From the NCBI GenBank assembly GCA_018340805.1, contig JACMZG010001913.1:8403907-8467906 (forward strand): DNA of 64,000 nucleotides, given 5' to 3'. A model generated the notes under the pieces. That model made no database searches. It was not told the origin of the DNA and was given only the letters and a program-made list of their open reading frames with translations. Of the stretch, positions 11,211-23,800 are shown piece after piece. The position numbers were made by a program, and so were the translations under genes. Each line of letters begins with the position of its first letter. Position 1 is the first letter of the stretch. Source of the DNA: Microvelia longipes. Lineage: Eukaryota > Arthropoda > Insecta > Hemiptera > Veliidae.

Positions 11211-11270
<60 letters not shown>
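11211..11270. repeat. (TA)n microsatellite
   Basis: Uninterrupted AT alternation bordering a palindrome on its right. Confidence 0.9.
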
Positions 11271-11272
<2 letters not shown>

Positions 11273-11434
11273 CATTAATAATAATAATAATAACTTATAA
11301 AGGGTGAATATATAGGTGTCATGGAGTTTAGAAAATTTTCCATTCGTCTTTATTTAAAGACGAAATGGAAAATTTTCTAAACTCCATGACACCTATATAT
11401 TCACCCTTTATAAGTTATTATTATTATTTTAATG

Positions 11435-11436
<2 letters not shown>
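11271..11436. repeat. Long palindrome flanked by (TA)n
   Basis: Arms of 82 bp (11271-11352 and 11355-11436) around a two-base centre in GTCTTTATTTAAAGAC. Both arms contain GGTGTCATGGAGTTTAGAAA and end in TAA/TTA triplet runs. A single-arm relative occurs at about 9735-9805 (AAAATTTTCTAAA then ACACCTATATTTTCACCCT), so the arm is a genuine repeat and not just an artefact. Confidence 0.75.

Positions 11437-11515
<79 letters not shown>
11437..11515. repeat. (TA)n microsatellite
   Basis: AT alternation with one ATTATAT phase change near 11475. Confidence 0.9.
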
Positions 11516-11517
<2 letters not shown>

Positions 11518-11529
11518 AAATTCTCCGCT

Positions 11530-11672
11530 AACTATATTGCAGGAATCTACGTACGCATTCCTCGGAGAAGGCGACTGCTGCACTCGCCGGTGCTCCGCAA
11601 GTGATTCACAATCGTCAAAGATGTGAGTCACTGTCAGCGCTTCTCTGCTGAATCGGTATCGAGGGGTACGAT
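11530..11672 (-). pseudogene. LINE C-terminal fragment (R1/I-like)
   Basis: On the minus strand one frame reads ...SREALTVTHIFDDCESLA then EHRRV. This resembles the 'E(T/A)..H(I/L)..(D/C)C..L...R' tail of R1/I/LOA-type LINE proteins that follows the RNase H or reverse transcriptase domain. The upstream CX2C of the zinc knuckle is not preserved (R/F in its place). Truncated by the (TA)n tract on its 3' side. Short, so the call is tentative. Confidence 0.35.
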
Positions 11673-12273
11673 AATTTGTGAGAAGGTAAGGGAGTAACCA
11701 TGTAAGGGAGTAACTTTCTAAAGAAGTACCTCTATCGTTATTATTACAATCGGTATTATTACAATTGGTATTATTTCTATCGTTATTATTACTATAGGTA
11801 TTATTAATATCAGTATTATTATAACTCGAAAATAGTAAAAAATTTAAATTTCGTGATAACTTTCCCTCTCCCCTAGCTTTAAAAGTTGCTTTTAAAAATG
11901 GCTGATAAGCTTGACAAACGTCTCTCTGTTTTCAAGCATGAATAATTATGCTTGCCAAGGTTCAAAATGCGGAGCTTTTTAGCAGCGAGTCTCATCGATT
12001 ATGTGTCATACAGGTTTGTGCTCCTGGAGCACGAGTCAGGTCGTTTTTCAAACGAAACGTTTTCTAAGTGTAAGGAGTCAAAAGTAAAATGAGAGGGGTG
12101 GGGGTTGTGAGAGGAAGTTTTTGAGGGAGTAAATTACCTAAGGTTAAATATTATCACTGTATGAGACTTTTTGCTCTTAAAATACTTTATTTATAAATAT
12201 TGTAAGTAGAATTTATTTTTGCAATTGGGGCGCTGAATCCCTCTAAGTAATCGAAAAACCAAGGTATAACCGG
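11673..12273. other. Non-coding, with a degenerate ATTATT repeat
   Basis: At 11741-11828 a degenerate tandem of GGTATTATTACAATC-type units (15-18 bp). The rest has no recognised feature. Confidence 0.5.
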
Positions 12274-12372
12274 AAACTATTATATTAGAGACCTATTATA
12301 TTAGTGGCCTATTATATTAGAGACCCATTATATTAGTGACCAATTATATTAGACCTATTATATTAGAGACCT
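12274..12372. repeat. Short tandem repeat, TATTATATTAGAGACC unit
   Basis: Six or so units of about 17-20 bp with alternation between AGAGACC and AGTGACC/AGTGGCC endings. Confidence 0.8.
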
Positions 12373-12904
12373 TTGTATTTATTCTAATTGTTTTATTTAA
12401 AACCATTAATATGTTAGTAGTGTTAAATGAAGTTAGGTTTTATTAATTGTTTTCATTGATGCTAAAATAAAAATTAAATTTTAAATTATTACAAAGTATT
12501 ATATTTATGTATAAAATTAAACCGGTCTGGAGTCGTTGCGGAACAATTTATGTAACTAAAAAAGTCGAAAAACGTAAATAACCCTAAAATTTAAATTACA
12601 GTACGTAAACATCAAATGTCGAAAAGGGGTCGTTTCCAATTTTTTGGGGCTCTGACTAAAATGAAGTATTTATATCCAGGGGTTGGAATTTAATCTTGGT
12701 TCCGAAATAATGTCTTATCGTTACGTTTTCACTTTTTTAAGGGTTATAACTATATTACATTCACCCACGTAGGGCTGCAAGCCGGGAAAGTTTTCTTTGG
12801 AAAGTTTGCTTACTTTCTTAACAACCCTGTTTGACTTCACACTGAGTCCAAAAGGCCCGAGGAGGGTTTGGCCTAAAAGGGCCCAAACCTACATCTCAAG
12901 GTCT
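12373..12904. other. Non-coding stretch
   Basis: No feature recognised. Confidence 0.5.
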
Positions 12905-13200
12905 CTTTTTAACTAGAGTAGTATTAATGATTAAAGTAAACTTAATTAAATTTATTTAATTTTATACTTAATAAAATTAAATCATGATATTATTTTATTT
13001 AAAGAAATTTAAATAAACTTAAGTAAATAAAATAAATAAGTAATTATAAAATAAATAAGTAATTATAAAATAAACTTTTAAGTAAAACTGAAGTTTATTC
13101 TTTAAATGAAATATTTGATTAAACTATTTTATGATTAATCTTTAGTCCCCTTTTTGTACTTCTCTAGGGCCCTGATAAAGTAAGTTAAGGGCCCCTTGAA
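12905..13200. repeat. Interspersed repeat R2, copy 2
   Basis: Same orientation and order of blocks as 8205-8470; includes the AGGGCCCTGA and GGGCCCCTTGAAG right end and an internal TAAATAAGTAATTATAAAA direct duplication. Confidence 0.5.
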
Positions 13201-13871
13201 GCCCTTCTCTAGGGCCTTGAGGCCCTAGTCTTCCGTTTGCAAACTTTAAAAGACCAAGTATAAGGAATGGGGGCCTGAAAGTACCTAAATTTAAAAATAT
13301 TTTTAAGTACTTTAACAACATTCCTCTCTAGGAGCTCGATAACTTTCATTTTTTCTTTACCTTCTTAGATTTTTAGCAAAACTTAATATGTCGGACAATA
13401 ATTACTCTCCGATAACTACTTTTACTGTCAAGCCAATAAAATCGAACTTTATTGACTTTTTTGTGTCACTAAATTACCCACTTAACTGACGCTCTTAAAA
13501 AAAATAATACATTTGCACTAAACATCCAAAGGCGCACTAATGCGACGTGCAGATCGTGCCTTGGAGCTGTAACTTGGATCAAACATAAAATACAATAGAA
13601 TGATTACAGCTCATCCATCATTGTATAATCAGTTAGAGACGGAAAAAGAGCGGCGTTGTTCAAAGTAACATCCAAAAAATATTATTTTATTTACTTTTAA
13701 TCTTCAGATGGATTTACTTATTTATTTTTTTGTATTATTAAAACCTGACCAATTAAAATAACGTTAGTTTTCACGACTTATAATATGCTTACAATGCAAG
13801 AGCAAGTATTATAGACCTATTGCTAAATACAAAAGCTTTTGCTTATTTTTTACTTTACCTCATTATTACTG
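13201..13871. other. Non-coding stretch
   Basis: No gene or repeat recognised beyond continuing AGGGCC-rich sequence at its left edge. Confidence 0.5.
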
Positions 13872-14105
13872 TAGTTTACAGAAGAAGTAATGTGTTTGCA
13901 AAAAAACTGAAACCGAGATTTCATATGAATTAACAGTTTAAGTTGCTTTTAAGACCTTCTGAGAGGTTATCACGAAGTTGTCTGTGCTTGTATGTGTGTG
14001 TCTATCATCGTAGCTTCCAGTGTATTTATGCTAGAGAATTGAAACGTGGTAGAAAAATCAGTCTTTAAGTCTAATAGTGATTTCCGAAAGAATATGAAAA
14101 TTTAT
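13872..14105 (+). repeat. R1-family 5' fragment
   Basis: Contains AATGTGTTTGCAAAAAAACT, then AAGACCTTCTGAGAGGTTATC, TGTATGTGTGTGTCTATCAT and CAGTGTATTTATGCTAGAG in the order seen in the full copy at 51212-51960. Truncated before the 5S-like segment. Confidence 0.65.
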
Positions 14106-14164
14106 GAAACGAGGAAATATGTATTGATCGATTTAAGGTTCGGCACGCGGGAAGTCATAAATGG

Positions 14165-14625
14165 GACCATTTTAAATTTCTAGATAAAAGTAGACTTTCA
14201 TTCTATGTGTTACAAAATTTATTTTGTTTTAATTATTCAGCCATCATTGTGGCCATCTTCAGAACAAAAACTAACTTTACATAAAACTATTACAGACTAC
14301 TTAAAAACACTACATAGCTAAAAAACTACATCAAAGTAAAGTTATAAATTAAAGAAATACAATATCAGATTGATATTAATGAAATATAGATTGTATCTCA
14401 TTAATTTATTGCTTTACTGTGATGTAGTTTTTTAAGTTTTTTAGCTATTTAGAACCTTTTTTATGTACTTTTTAATGTTTTTAAATAGTCTGTGATAGTT
14501 TTATATAAAGTTAGTTATTGTTCTAAAAAATGGCCACAATGATGAACACAAATAATTAAAACAAAATAAATTTTATAACATATAGAATTAAACCATACTT
14601 TTATCTAGTAATTTAAGATGGAATC
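14165..14625. mobile_element. Foldback element with long diverged arms
   Basis: Inverted arms of roughly 210 bp: left arm CTAGATAAAAGTA...CATCATTGTGGCCAT...; right arm is its complement with many substitutions (ATGGCCACAATGATG at 14529-14543, TACTTTTATCTAG at its end). No ORF inside. A MITE or a pair of inverted retroelement tails; arm divergence suggests an old insertion. Confidence 0.65.
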
Positions 14626-14939
14626 CTATAAACTAAGAAGTGCAACTAACGAAAAACTATTAAATTTGGGATACACACACAAACACAACATATGTGCAAC
14701 AACATACAACATATGGCAAGGCAACGTACAACATATGGGTGTGGCATACAACATATGTGTCAAGTTTCATCTCATGATCAGAATGAGGTTGAGTGGTTTC
14801 AGATCAATTGAGTGAGCACAGGCGCATCCCGTAAAGGGGAGGGTAGAAATAACGATATCTTCCCTGGTGCAATGAGTGCACTAGCAAAGTGGTTTTCGGG
14901 AAAGTAGAAACGATAAAATGTCCTTTCGGGTTGATGTGT
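14626..14939. other. Non-coding with repeated ACAACATAT motif
   Basis: Between 14686 and 14760 the word ACAACATAT(G) recurs four times at irregular spacing of about 20-25 bp; otherwise nothing recognised. Confidence 0.4.
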
Positions 14940-15240
14940 CAAAATATCGAGTACGGCGTACCTTAGAATTTTTCCTAATCATATTAGATACGCTACGCTT
15001 ATCCTTACTATTTCGGACTCGCTTCGCTCGTCCTCAGAATATAAAATCACCAAATATGTATTGCAACAGGCAATCGGACTTGCTTTTCTCGACCAGGGAC
15101 ATTAAAATTATTAGTTTTATTTCCAGCCGTCACCATCCAGGCACCGACCTCACTCGATGCTGCTTAACGTGTATGATCCAACAAAATCCGTCACTGCCTT
15201 TGTTGTCTTGAAACTAAACTTAGTATACATGTTTGTAACG
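14940..15240 (-). repeat. R1-family repeat with 5S-like segment
   Basis: Minus strand 15180-15121 reads TGGATCATACACGTTAAGCA, GCATCGAGTGAGGTCGGTGC, CTGGATGGTGACGGCTGGAA. It follows 5S rRNA through the A-box-like and C-box-like parts, the latter resembling TGGATGGGTGACCGCCTGG. The GCTTCGC hairpin module lies at 15021-15027. Confidence 0.7.
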
Positions 15241-15844
15241 TAAAGAATAGAGCATTTGCATTTTTCCAAAAAAATGTTTGTGTTCATAAAATGATTAAAT
15301 GTGTTTAAGAAAATATATTAAGCTGTAAAAAAAATATTTAATTTAATTTTAAATAGTCCAAATAAGCATTTAAAGAAGAGGAGAGGGGGAATGGGTGAGA
15401 CAGTGGGGTGAAAAAAGAACATTCTAAAGGTTGGGTCGTTTAACGTACAGATGGGAGTTTTAGTTAGAAACATCGCAATGTAAACAGTTGCTTACAGTTT
15501 AATAGAATGTAAAGAAGACTGAAACAAAACAATTCCGTGTTCCAGGTAATACAATGCCTAAGGAACGTGATGACTACAGCTGTCAGTATCATCTAGTTGA
15601 CAGTATAGAATAAACTCTTATGAGTGTTGCTCTAGTGAATATTGTACCACACTGCGGTATTCTTACCTCTGACGTCAAAAAAGCAGTCGAGGCCGTTTTC
15701 CCGCCAAAAGAATATGTTTAAATATATTTTTCGTTTTTTTTTGCTGTATCATCAAAAGTATAACTTTTTTCATTATAATATTTTACAGGGTGTTTTTTTA
15801 TATGACGAACTTAAAGATAATGCAACAAAAAAAAATGTGCAAAT
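15241..15844. other. Non-coding stretch
   Basis: AT-rich; separates two R1-family parts. The 86-residue frame at 15642-15902 overlaps the R1 fragment to its right and shows no domain. Confidence 0.45.
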
Positions 15845-16200
15845 ACTCTATTGCATTGTACCAAATTTCAATTCAATTGACCTTATTCTGATGATGAGAT
15901 GAAACTTGGCACATAGTTGGTCCTATATAAGACTACCCGCGTGCCAAACCTCAAATCGATCGATTCATTTTCCCTCGTTTCATAAATTTGCTTATTCTTT
16001 CGGGAATTACAACTAGACTTGCAGACTTGATTTTTGTACCAAGTTTTAATTCTCTAGCATAAATACACTAGAATACACTAGACCCATACAATTTCGTGAT
16101 AACCACTCAGAAGGTCTTAAAAACAACTTAAACTGATAATTCAGACGAAATCTCGGTTTCGATTTTTGCAAACGCAATACTTTTCCTATATACCTACAGT
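15845..16200 (-). repeat. R1-family 5' part
   Basis: Plus-strand order CCAAATTTCAATTCAATTG, GATGAGATGAAACTTGGCAC, GCATAAATACACTAGA, ACCACTCAGAAGGTCTTAAA, TTTTTGCAAACGCAATACTT matches the corresponding half of the copy at 50064-50960. Confidence 0.65.
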
Positions 16201-16204
16201 AGGA

Positions 16205-17003
16205 AAAGTACAAATTGAAAAATATCGATCAAGTTGAAATTCGGTACAAGTCTATTCCTTTAAGAATTAAACTAGTACAGCGAGTTTCATTTTAAAACAA
16301 CAAGTATATCCATAATTTTTGTAAGATCATACAAGTAAGGCAGCATCGAGCGTGAGTGATCGCTGGGAATGAAACGTATGTATTTACTATCACATGATTA
16401 CCGAAGCGAATCAGAAGAGGTATAAGGCGCGGTCGAATATCTAGAACGTTGGATCACCAACAAACTTTTTTTATTTTATTTTGTTCAAAATTTTCAGTAA
16501 TTAGCCAAATTTGTGATAAATGAAGCCTATTTCCGTAATCTGCACGCTCTTTTGGTTAATCTCAAAGAGTATTTACATTCACTCAACGATTTATTTTTAA
16601 TCTAACTTGGTACATACATAACTACTGTTAGACGTCAATGTTGACATGTCAAAATATAACACAAAATATTGACGTCTAACAGTAGTTATGTATGTACCAA
16701 GTTAGATTAAAAATAAATCGTTGAGTGAATGTAAATACTCTTTGAGATTAACCAAAAGAGCGTGCAGATTACGGAAATAGGCTTCATTTATCACAAATTT
16801 GGCTAATTACTGAAAATTTTGAACAAAATAAAATAAAAAAAGTTTGTTGGTGATCCAACGTTCTAGATATTCGACCGCGCCTTATAGCGGTATACATTTA
16901 AATACCTGCATATTCTGAGGACAAACAAAGCGAGTCCGAAGTATGGAGGATGAGAAAAGCAAATGAAAAGCTCCGAGATACCTTAAACCCGACTTTTTTT
17001 AAC
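16205..17003 (+). repeat. R1-family repeat split by a foldback element
   Basis: 5S-like segment at 16324-16372 (GATCATACAAGTAAGGCAGC, ATCGAGCGTGAGTGATCGC). The hairpin module and end (AAAGCGAGTCCGAAGTATGG, CTCCGAGATACC, ACCCGACTTTTTTT) resume at about 16887, after the inserted palindrome at 16423-16884. The run of T at the end would serve as an RNA polymerase III stop. Confidence 0.7.
16423..16884. mobile_element. Perfect foldback MITE with TA duplication
   Basis: Arms of 217 bp (16423-16639 and 16668-16884) are identical base for base by my reading, around a 28-bp loop. Ends are TAAGGCGCGGTCGAATATC and its complement, with TA on both sides (16421-16422, 16885-16886). The flanks rejoin as one R1 repeat, which shows a real insertion. 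No ORF. TA duplication suggests a Tc1/mariner-like mobiliser. Confidence 0.8.
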
Positions 17004-17012
17004 ATTGATATG

Positions 17013-17232
17013 TTAAATGATAAAGTAGATGATAAAGGCAATACTATAATCTTTTAGTGGGGTACTATATCTGAAAAATAAGATGAAGGCAATACTATAC
17101 TTAGTGGGGTACTATAATCTGATAAAGTAGATGATAAAGGCAATACTATAATCTTTTAGTGGGGTACTATAATCTTATAAAGTAGATGATGAAGGCAATA
17201 CTATAATCTTTTAGTGGGGTACTATAATCTGT
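17013..17232. repeat. Tandem repeat, about 57-bp unit
   Basis: Four imperfect units built of AAGTAGATGATAAAGGCAAT and CTTTTAGTGGGGTACTATAA; one unit carries a deletion. Confidence 0.8.
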
Positions 17233-17897
17233 TCTTCCCGTATTAAGAAGAAGTTCTTTAAGCCCTTTTGAACCGATTAAGCCCTTTAAAGTTTCTATAC
17301 TTATTTCTGAGTGTTTGCATTTATCATTGAAGTCTTAAGCTGGATCGTATTTTATCTAGAATAAAGCGCAGTTTATGCGGGATCTTTGTTGTACTGAGAA
17401 TAATCACATTGAATAATGATTTCGAATGATATTACAACAATAGGAAGAGAACAATTTAACTCGAGTGCTTCTCCTTTAGACGACGAGCCATTAGTAATGT
17501 CAGGCATGTGGGACCCTTAAGATTTTAGCCGACATATTTAATATGAAGAAGCAAATAATGAGTTGTAAGTAAGCATAACGAGTAGAATTAGTGACCTTCT
17601 TAACCAACAATTTACGAGTTACTTTATTAATTTTGATCAATCAATCCATCATTGATCAATCAATTCATCATTGAGCAATGATAAGTTTATAATTGATCAA
17701 TCAAATCATCCTTAATCAATCAGTCAATTAATCATGGATCCATCACATCATCTTTGATCAATTAATTAAATGGATTAAATAGATTTCTAACATTATTAAT
17801 GTATATCTGAATTGTTTATTTATTATTATTATATTATTTTATTTTTATTTTATTTTAAATTTTTAAAATATATATTATTTCATTATTGTTTCTTATT
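17233..17897. other. Non-coding with degenerate TTGATCAATC repeats
   Basis: Between about 17633 and 17765 the words TTGATCAATC(A/C)AT and CATCATT recur in a degenerate array. Otherwise no feature recognised. Confidence 0.5.
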
Positions 17898-18186
<289 letters not shown>

Positions 18187-18562
18187 CAGAATATAAACGG
18201 AGAGCCAACTATCATACTATTGGGTGATCACTGTTGAGGCATTTCCATGCCGTATTAAAACTTTTTCAATAATGTGCAATACAAATAAATGTCAAGGGAA
18301 TCATTTCGACAACTCTATATTTTTCTTTCTGCCACTCATCTTGCCTTCCTGAACTCTAAGTGACGTAGTTGGAGAAAAACCAATTTGATGTATTTTCAAT
18401 ACAATACGTCTGTAAAGGCAGCATAGAAAAGGGAGCAGAGAGGGTTCAAACATTCCTAATAGCTTTATATTGACAAGTATGTTTTACGGAACTTTCTTTA
18501 GGAAAAAATCGCTAATGGGTAGCGTCATGGCGAGAGTCAAACCATAATCCGTTTTATAATAC
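18187..18562. other. Non-coding stretch
   Basis: No feature recognised. Confidence 0.5.
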
Positions 18563-18655
<93 letters not shown>

Positions 18656-18656
18656 G

Positions 18657-18697
<41 letters not shown>

Positions 18698-18703
18698 TAT
18701 ATA

Positions 18704-18745
<42 letters not shown>

Positions 18746-18748
18746 AGT
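18563..18748. repeat. (TA)n/(CA)n microsatellite
   Basis: TA tracts interrupted by ACACACACACA near 18660. Confidence 0.9.
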
Positions 18749-19227
18749 GGTGTGTGTGGTGCATTTTATGTATTTTTAATATCTAAGCATCAAAGGTAAA
18801 GATGGAGTAAATATTTGAGAAAAGACCTATTTAGGGAGGACTAGGAACTATGGAGTTTATGCTGGATAGTTTCCATGATAATTTATACATTAAAATTTAA
18901 ATTAGTAAAACAGAAACATAATATTAGGTAACACTGGAGGAAACCCGCTCTATCCCCTTCTACCTGTATTTTCATAAATTATTCAAAAGAAAAATGAAAC
19001 AAAAAAAAATGTTAGAGGGTTGATGAATAATTTTGGCATAACCGAGTCTAACTTGCATAAAGTAAGTTACATAGTAAGCTTACGTGTCGTAACTCTAACC
19101 GCGTTATGGTGGTTTTTATGCCTGTATTATGTTTTACTTGTTGTAATATTACAAGAAGTAGTTATGAACTTACACATCTGTCGAGAAATATGCATAGCAA
19201 ACACATGTACTGTGTTAGTATTGTTAG
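18749..19227. other. Non-coding stretch
   Basis: A 73-residue frame at 19020-19241 is hydrophobic in its middle but has no family resemblance; its 3' end lies in an R1 fragment. Not called. Confidence 0.45.
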
Positions 19228-19317
19228 TCGGTGCAGCTTAACTTTTATGATTCAACAAAAATCATAGATATACTTGTTGTATTGAAACGAAACTAGATGA
19301 ACTCATTTTCTACGTTA
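19228..19317 (-). repeat. R1-family part, left of Gypsy insertion
   Basis: The minus strand has GAATCATAAAAGTTAAGCTG, the start of the 5S-like segment; the plus strand continues TACTTGTTGTATTGAAACGA as in other copies. The repeat continues at 29632 on the other side of Gypsy copy 1. Confidence 0.7.
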
Positions 19318-20827
19318 TATAACCCAGTTTTCTTGTTATGCCCTTACTCTGAGTCGGCTCGGGTGAGGGTGTAAGGAATAAAATTGGAAAATTGGGTAGT
19401 CCAGAAAATCCAAAATTCTCTACACACACAACTCTCCATTCACGTATAAATATGAGCGCCACCACGTCTGGTTATTACTTAATGGGCAGACGTGGAAATC
19501 CCAGATACCAAAACTTAACTTTAGGGACTTAAATCTAAAATAATAAAGTCGGGAAAAGACCCTAACATAAATAAAGAAAAACAACATATATAAAGTTATC
19601 AAAATTAAAGAACAAAATCATCTATTTAGGTTTTCAAAATACAAAATAACTTTCTCAAAATTAAATACATAATAAATCAAAATTCATAATCTTTTGGTAC
19701 CATTCTTTTCTCAATGATACTTAGAAAAATTCTTAAAATAGTTTCATATTCTGGCCAGATAAAAATAAAGTAAACGTAACAAAAATCGATCATTTGATCG
19801 GTAAAATAATTTAGTCATGACAAGTGTAAATTCGGGACCAAAGATCTCTTTAAGGTTAAGCAGCGGCCGACAGGCCGTGAAAATATCAAAAATTTAGGTA
19901 AAAGATAATTCTCAAAATAAGTATCAATCTTTGTAATGACCTAGTACCTAGTCTGCTAGCTAGCTAGATTCCCTAAGTTTGTGCACAAGAAATAAGTGAG
20001 ATATCAGGGTACTTATCGACGTGCGACTGCGGGCGATGAAGTCCTTGTAAGGTTACTTTGGCCGATCTCCTCCAAAAAGTCCAAGACTCGTTCACCGGTT
20101 GGCAAGCGAACAAGGCATCCAAGAATTCACCACATCATGTTACCAGACAGACAGCCATGTAGTGAGTTTGAGAGACCCATGTTGTACTTAGCTTCCAACA
20201 TACAAGGTGACGCGTCGTGACCACAGCAACAATGTTTCGGCGCAGTTTCCCGATAACCGGTACTGTTTTCTAAGTTAAAAAATCTATAACTTTTACTTCA
20301 AAAAGAGTAAACTACAACTAATTTAGCTTAGCAAAGATTCACCGAAACAATTTAATCCGGAATTAATCCGTTAAAGACTTCTCCCGACTACGAGAGAAAA
20401 TGGTTTAAAGAAGGGAAGGCTACACTAGCTAGGCGGCTAGTACCAGACTGAATCATATTCAAAGTAATAATTTTTCTGCAATATCAATAATAGTAATCAG
20501 GTGACCAAAGGACAACAAATATCTAAGAAGGGTTCCACTCTACCTGGCTACATCATACTCACACAGACACGCCTACACACGCACGCACATCCACACTCTA
20601 CAACAAACTCTGACTTAATTACATGAAACATAACTATATATGTCCACCAATACAACACGCATAACACATACTCAAAACATCGTATGACTCACCAATGACT
20701 CTTGACAACATGCTGCGTTACTCAGTATGTTAATCATCATGAGTCATTGCTGTGAAATACGATGATAAAACGCATAAAACAGCTTGTAAACATAAACATT
20801 CAGTTAAATAAATCTTTAACTGTTACA
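19318..20827 (-). repeat. 3' LTR of Gypsy copy 1
   Basis: 1510 bp. On the element strand it starts TGTAACAGTTAAAG and ends GGGTTATA. U3 contains TGACTCA/TGAGTCA words at 20685-20691 and 20740-20746 (plus-strand coordinates) and a TATATA box with a TCAGAG start-like motif. The antisense 74-codon frame inside the LTR is not considered a gene. Confidence 0.9.
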
Positions 20828-20889
20828 TTAAATCCATTCCTCGAAGGAAAAGAAGGAATTAGAGTTGGATCATCAGCGTAAGTATAAGG

Positions 20890-23800
20890 TTAAGGTAAGG
20901 GAAGATTGGATGGATCAGGATTAGGGTCATGGAACTTAGAACCACTTTTAAGATCTTTTACATGCCATTTACCTAATGGATTTCCATCCATATCTTCTAA
21001 TTCATAGAGTAGATTACCACCTGCAGAGGATATCCGACACTGTTGGTACTTCGGTGCTAATTTGGCTGAGAAGTGATGAGCAGCACTGGATAAAGGGTAA
21101 GTACGTTTCCACACTATATCTCCTTGATTAAACACTGCTGGTCTTCTCCGCGAATCATAGAATTTCTTTTGGCGATTGTGAGCTTTCCGAAGTTTGCTTT
21201 GCACTTGACGCAGAATGTCTTGAAGGTTGCCAATATTATGCTGACGATGTTCTGCTTCTTCAACGTTGCTTTCAATCTCAGATTGACGTATATGTTGCGT
21301 ACCGTCCGCAAACAATTGTCGTCCAAAGTTGAGGAAGCTAGGGCTATAACCTGTAACTTCTCCAACTGCAGTGTTGAGTGCAAATCTAAGTTTGGGAAGC
21401 TCGCGATCCCAAGATCGGTGATTGTCTCGAACGTAGGAGGCGATCATCGTCTTGATAGTTCTGTTTGAGCGTTCTGTGGGATTACATTGAGGTGAGTTTT
21501 CGGCGTAAAGGTAAGTTTAACACCATAGTCGTTAAGTTTTTGAGCAAACTCTCGACTACGAAACTGGGGCCGTTATCACTGATGATTTCTTGAGGTATAC
21601 CAAATATCAGGAAGACATCATTGATAAGAGGTTTTAAAACAGTTTTCGTCGTGGCTGAACAAAGAGGAAAGGTAAATATAAATTTAGTTAGGATGTCGGT
21701 GACGACGAGAAGATATTTGTGTCTATTAGATGATGGTGGGAATGGTCCCATGAGATCCAATGACAGCAGCTGAAATGGTCGTGATGGCACTCTAGGTTTT
21801 CCCATCAAACCTTTGACACGAGACTTTCTGGCTTTAACGCTAAGCAGGTAGAACATCTTGACACGTATCGATTAATATCGGAATCCATCCCTGGCCAGTA
21901 GAAGGATTCTTTTATCTCGACGTGTTTTAAAAGCACCTAGGTGTCCCATGGGGTCATCGTGGTTATCATATAACACCTGATTTCTTAATGGCTTAGGAAC
22001 CACAAGTCTCCAGGGAGTGTCAGCAATCAGATCATTACGCTGTTGAACTTGGCGATATAATTTACCGTTGACTATTCTCCACAAAGAGTAATCGGCTTCA
22101 TTATTAGACACACGATCTATCATTTTACGGTACCACTCATCCCATTTGTCAGCAGTAACGTTAATAATAGAGACTTCAACATCTTCAGACGCACGGGAGA
22201 GTGCATCTGCAACAACATTTTGTTTACCAGGCCTATGGCGAATGGTGAAACAATACTGTTGGAGCCGTAAGGCCCAACGAGCCAATCTCCCAATAGGATC
22301 TCGAAGATTTTGTAACCATAATAGGGAATGATGATCCGTGACTACTGAGAATTCGGATCCTTCCAAATATGGTCTGAATTTTTCTGCGGCCCATATTACT
22401 CCCAAACACTCAAGTTCTGTCGCAGAATACTTTCTTTCTGCTTTCGATAGGGTACGACTTGCGTAGGCAATGACCCTCTCGCCTTCAGGTAAGTCCTGAG
22501 AGAGCACTGCACCAAGTCCCACAGAAGACGCATCAGTAGTAAGTATAAAAGGACATTCAAAATTAGGACTCGCTAACACAGGAGAGCTAACTAACCTCTC
22601 TTTCAAGGTATGAAAGGCTTCTTTCTGTTCTCTTTCCCAGACGAAACGAGCTCTCTTCTTCAGAAGTCCAGTCAGAGGAGCAGCTAACTTAGCAAAATCA
22701 GGTACGAATCTCTGTACCAGGACGCCATTCCTAAAAATCTACGTACTTGTTTGACCGTCTTTGGTACAGGGAAATTCACGACTGACTCGGTTTTCTCATG
22801 GTCGACACGAAGACCTGAACTGTCGACTTTATAACGAGATATTTTAACTCCGAACGACACAGCTGACATTTTTCGGCATTCAAGGTAAGTCCCGCCATCT
22901 CTAAACGTTGAAACACTTTAGCTAAAACTTCTAAATGAAGTTCAAAAGAAGGTGTAACAATAATGATGTCATCAAGGTACTTGAAAACATAAGGCTCTAA
23001 ATCGGGACCTAGCACTTTATCTATAAGCCGTTGGAAAGTGGCAGGTGCATTGGTCAAACCAAAAGGCATCCGTTTGAACCTATACAACCCTCGGAAAGGT
23101 ACAGTAAAAGCTGTACAGTCTCTAGAAGCAGGTGATACAGGTACCTGCCAATAGGCAGACCTTATGTCAAGAGATGATAGAAAACGGGCATCTCGCAAAC
23201 GATCAAGAATTTGAGTCATGTATGGTAGAGGATAGGCGTCCTTACGAGTTAAGGCATTAACCTTTCTGTAGTCAATACAGAATCTAAATGTTCCATTAGG
23301 TTTTGGAACCATGTGGACTGGTGATGACCACGGGCTATTGCAGGGCTCAACCACGTCGTCCTCTATCATACGATCTAATTCACTATGCATTTCTTTGAGA
23401 ATGGCTGGTGAAACTTGGTAATACCTTTGTTTCACAGGAGGCGAATCTCCAACGTCAATGACGTGTTCAATATCTGAGGTACAACCTAACTTGGAACCAG
23501 TCTTCTCAACAAAACCTTGGAGTAAGTCATCTACTTGTTGACGTTGACTAGATGACAGAGAGTCTTTACTAACTAGACCATCCTGTTTGACATCTAGAGA
23601 CATAATATCAGGACTAAATATCCATGTTCCTTTGTGAAGATCAGGTACTAATTTCATAGTCTTCCAGAAATCTACTCCTAAAACGAGTCCAGTTTTTAGA
23701 GCAGGAACCACTAACACCGGTAGAATTCTGATTTTACCATCAACTTCAAAAGGTATGTCTAAAGTTGTTAAAATGTTTAAAGAACGTCCATCCGCAACAG

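Noticed and set aside
19996..20220. 74-codon plus-strand frame repeated in all four LTRs
   Set aside because: Antisense to the Gypsy element, frameshifted in one LTR (28806-29000), no domain; it is repeated only because the LTR is repeated.
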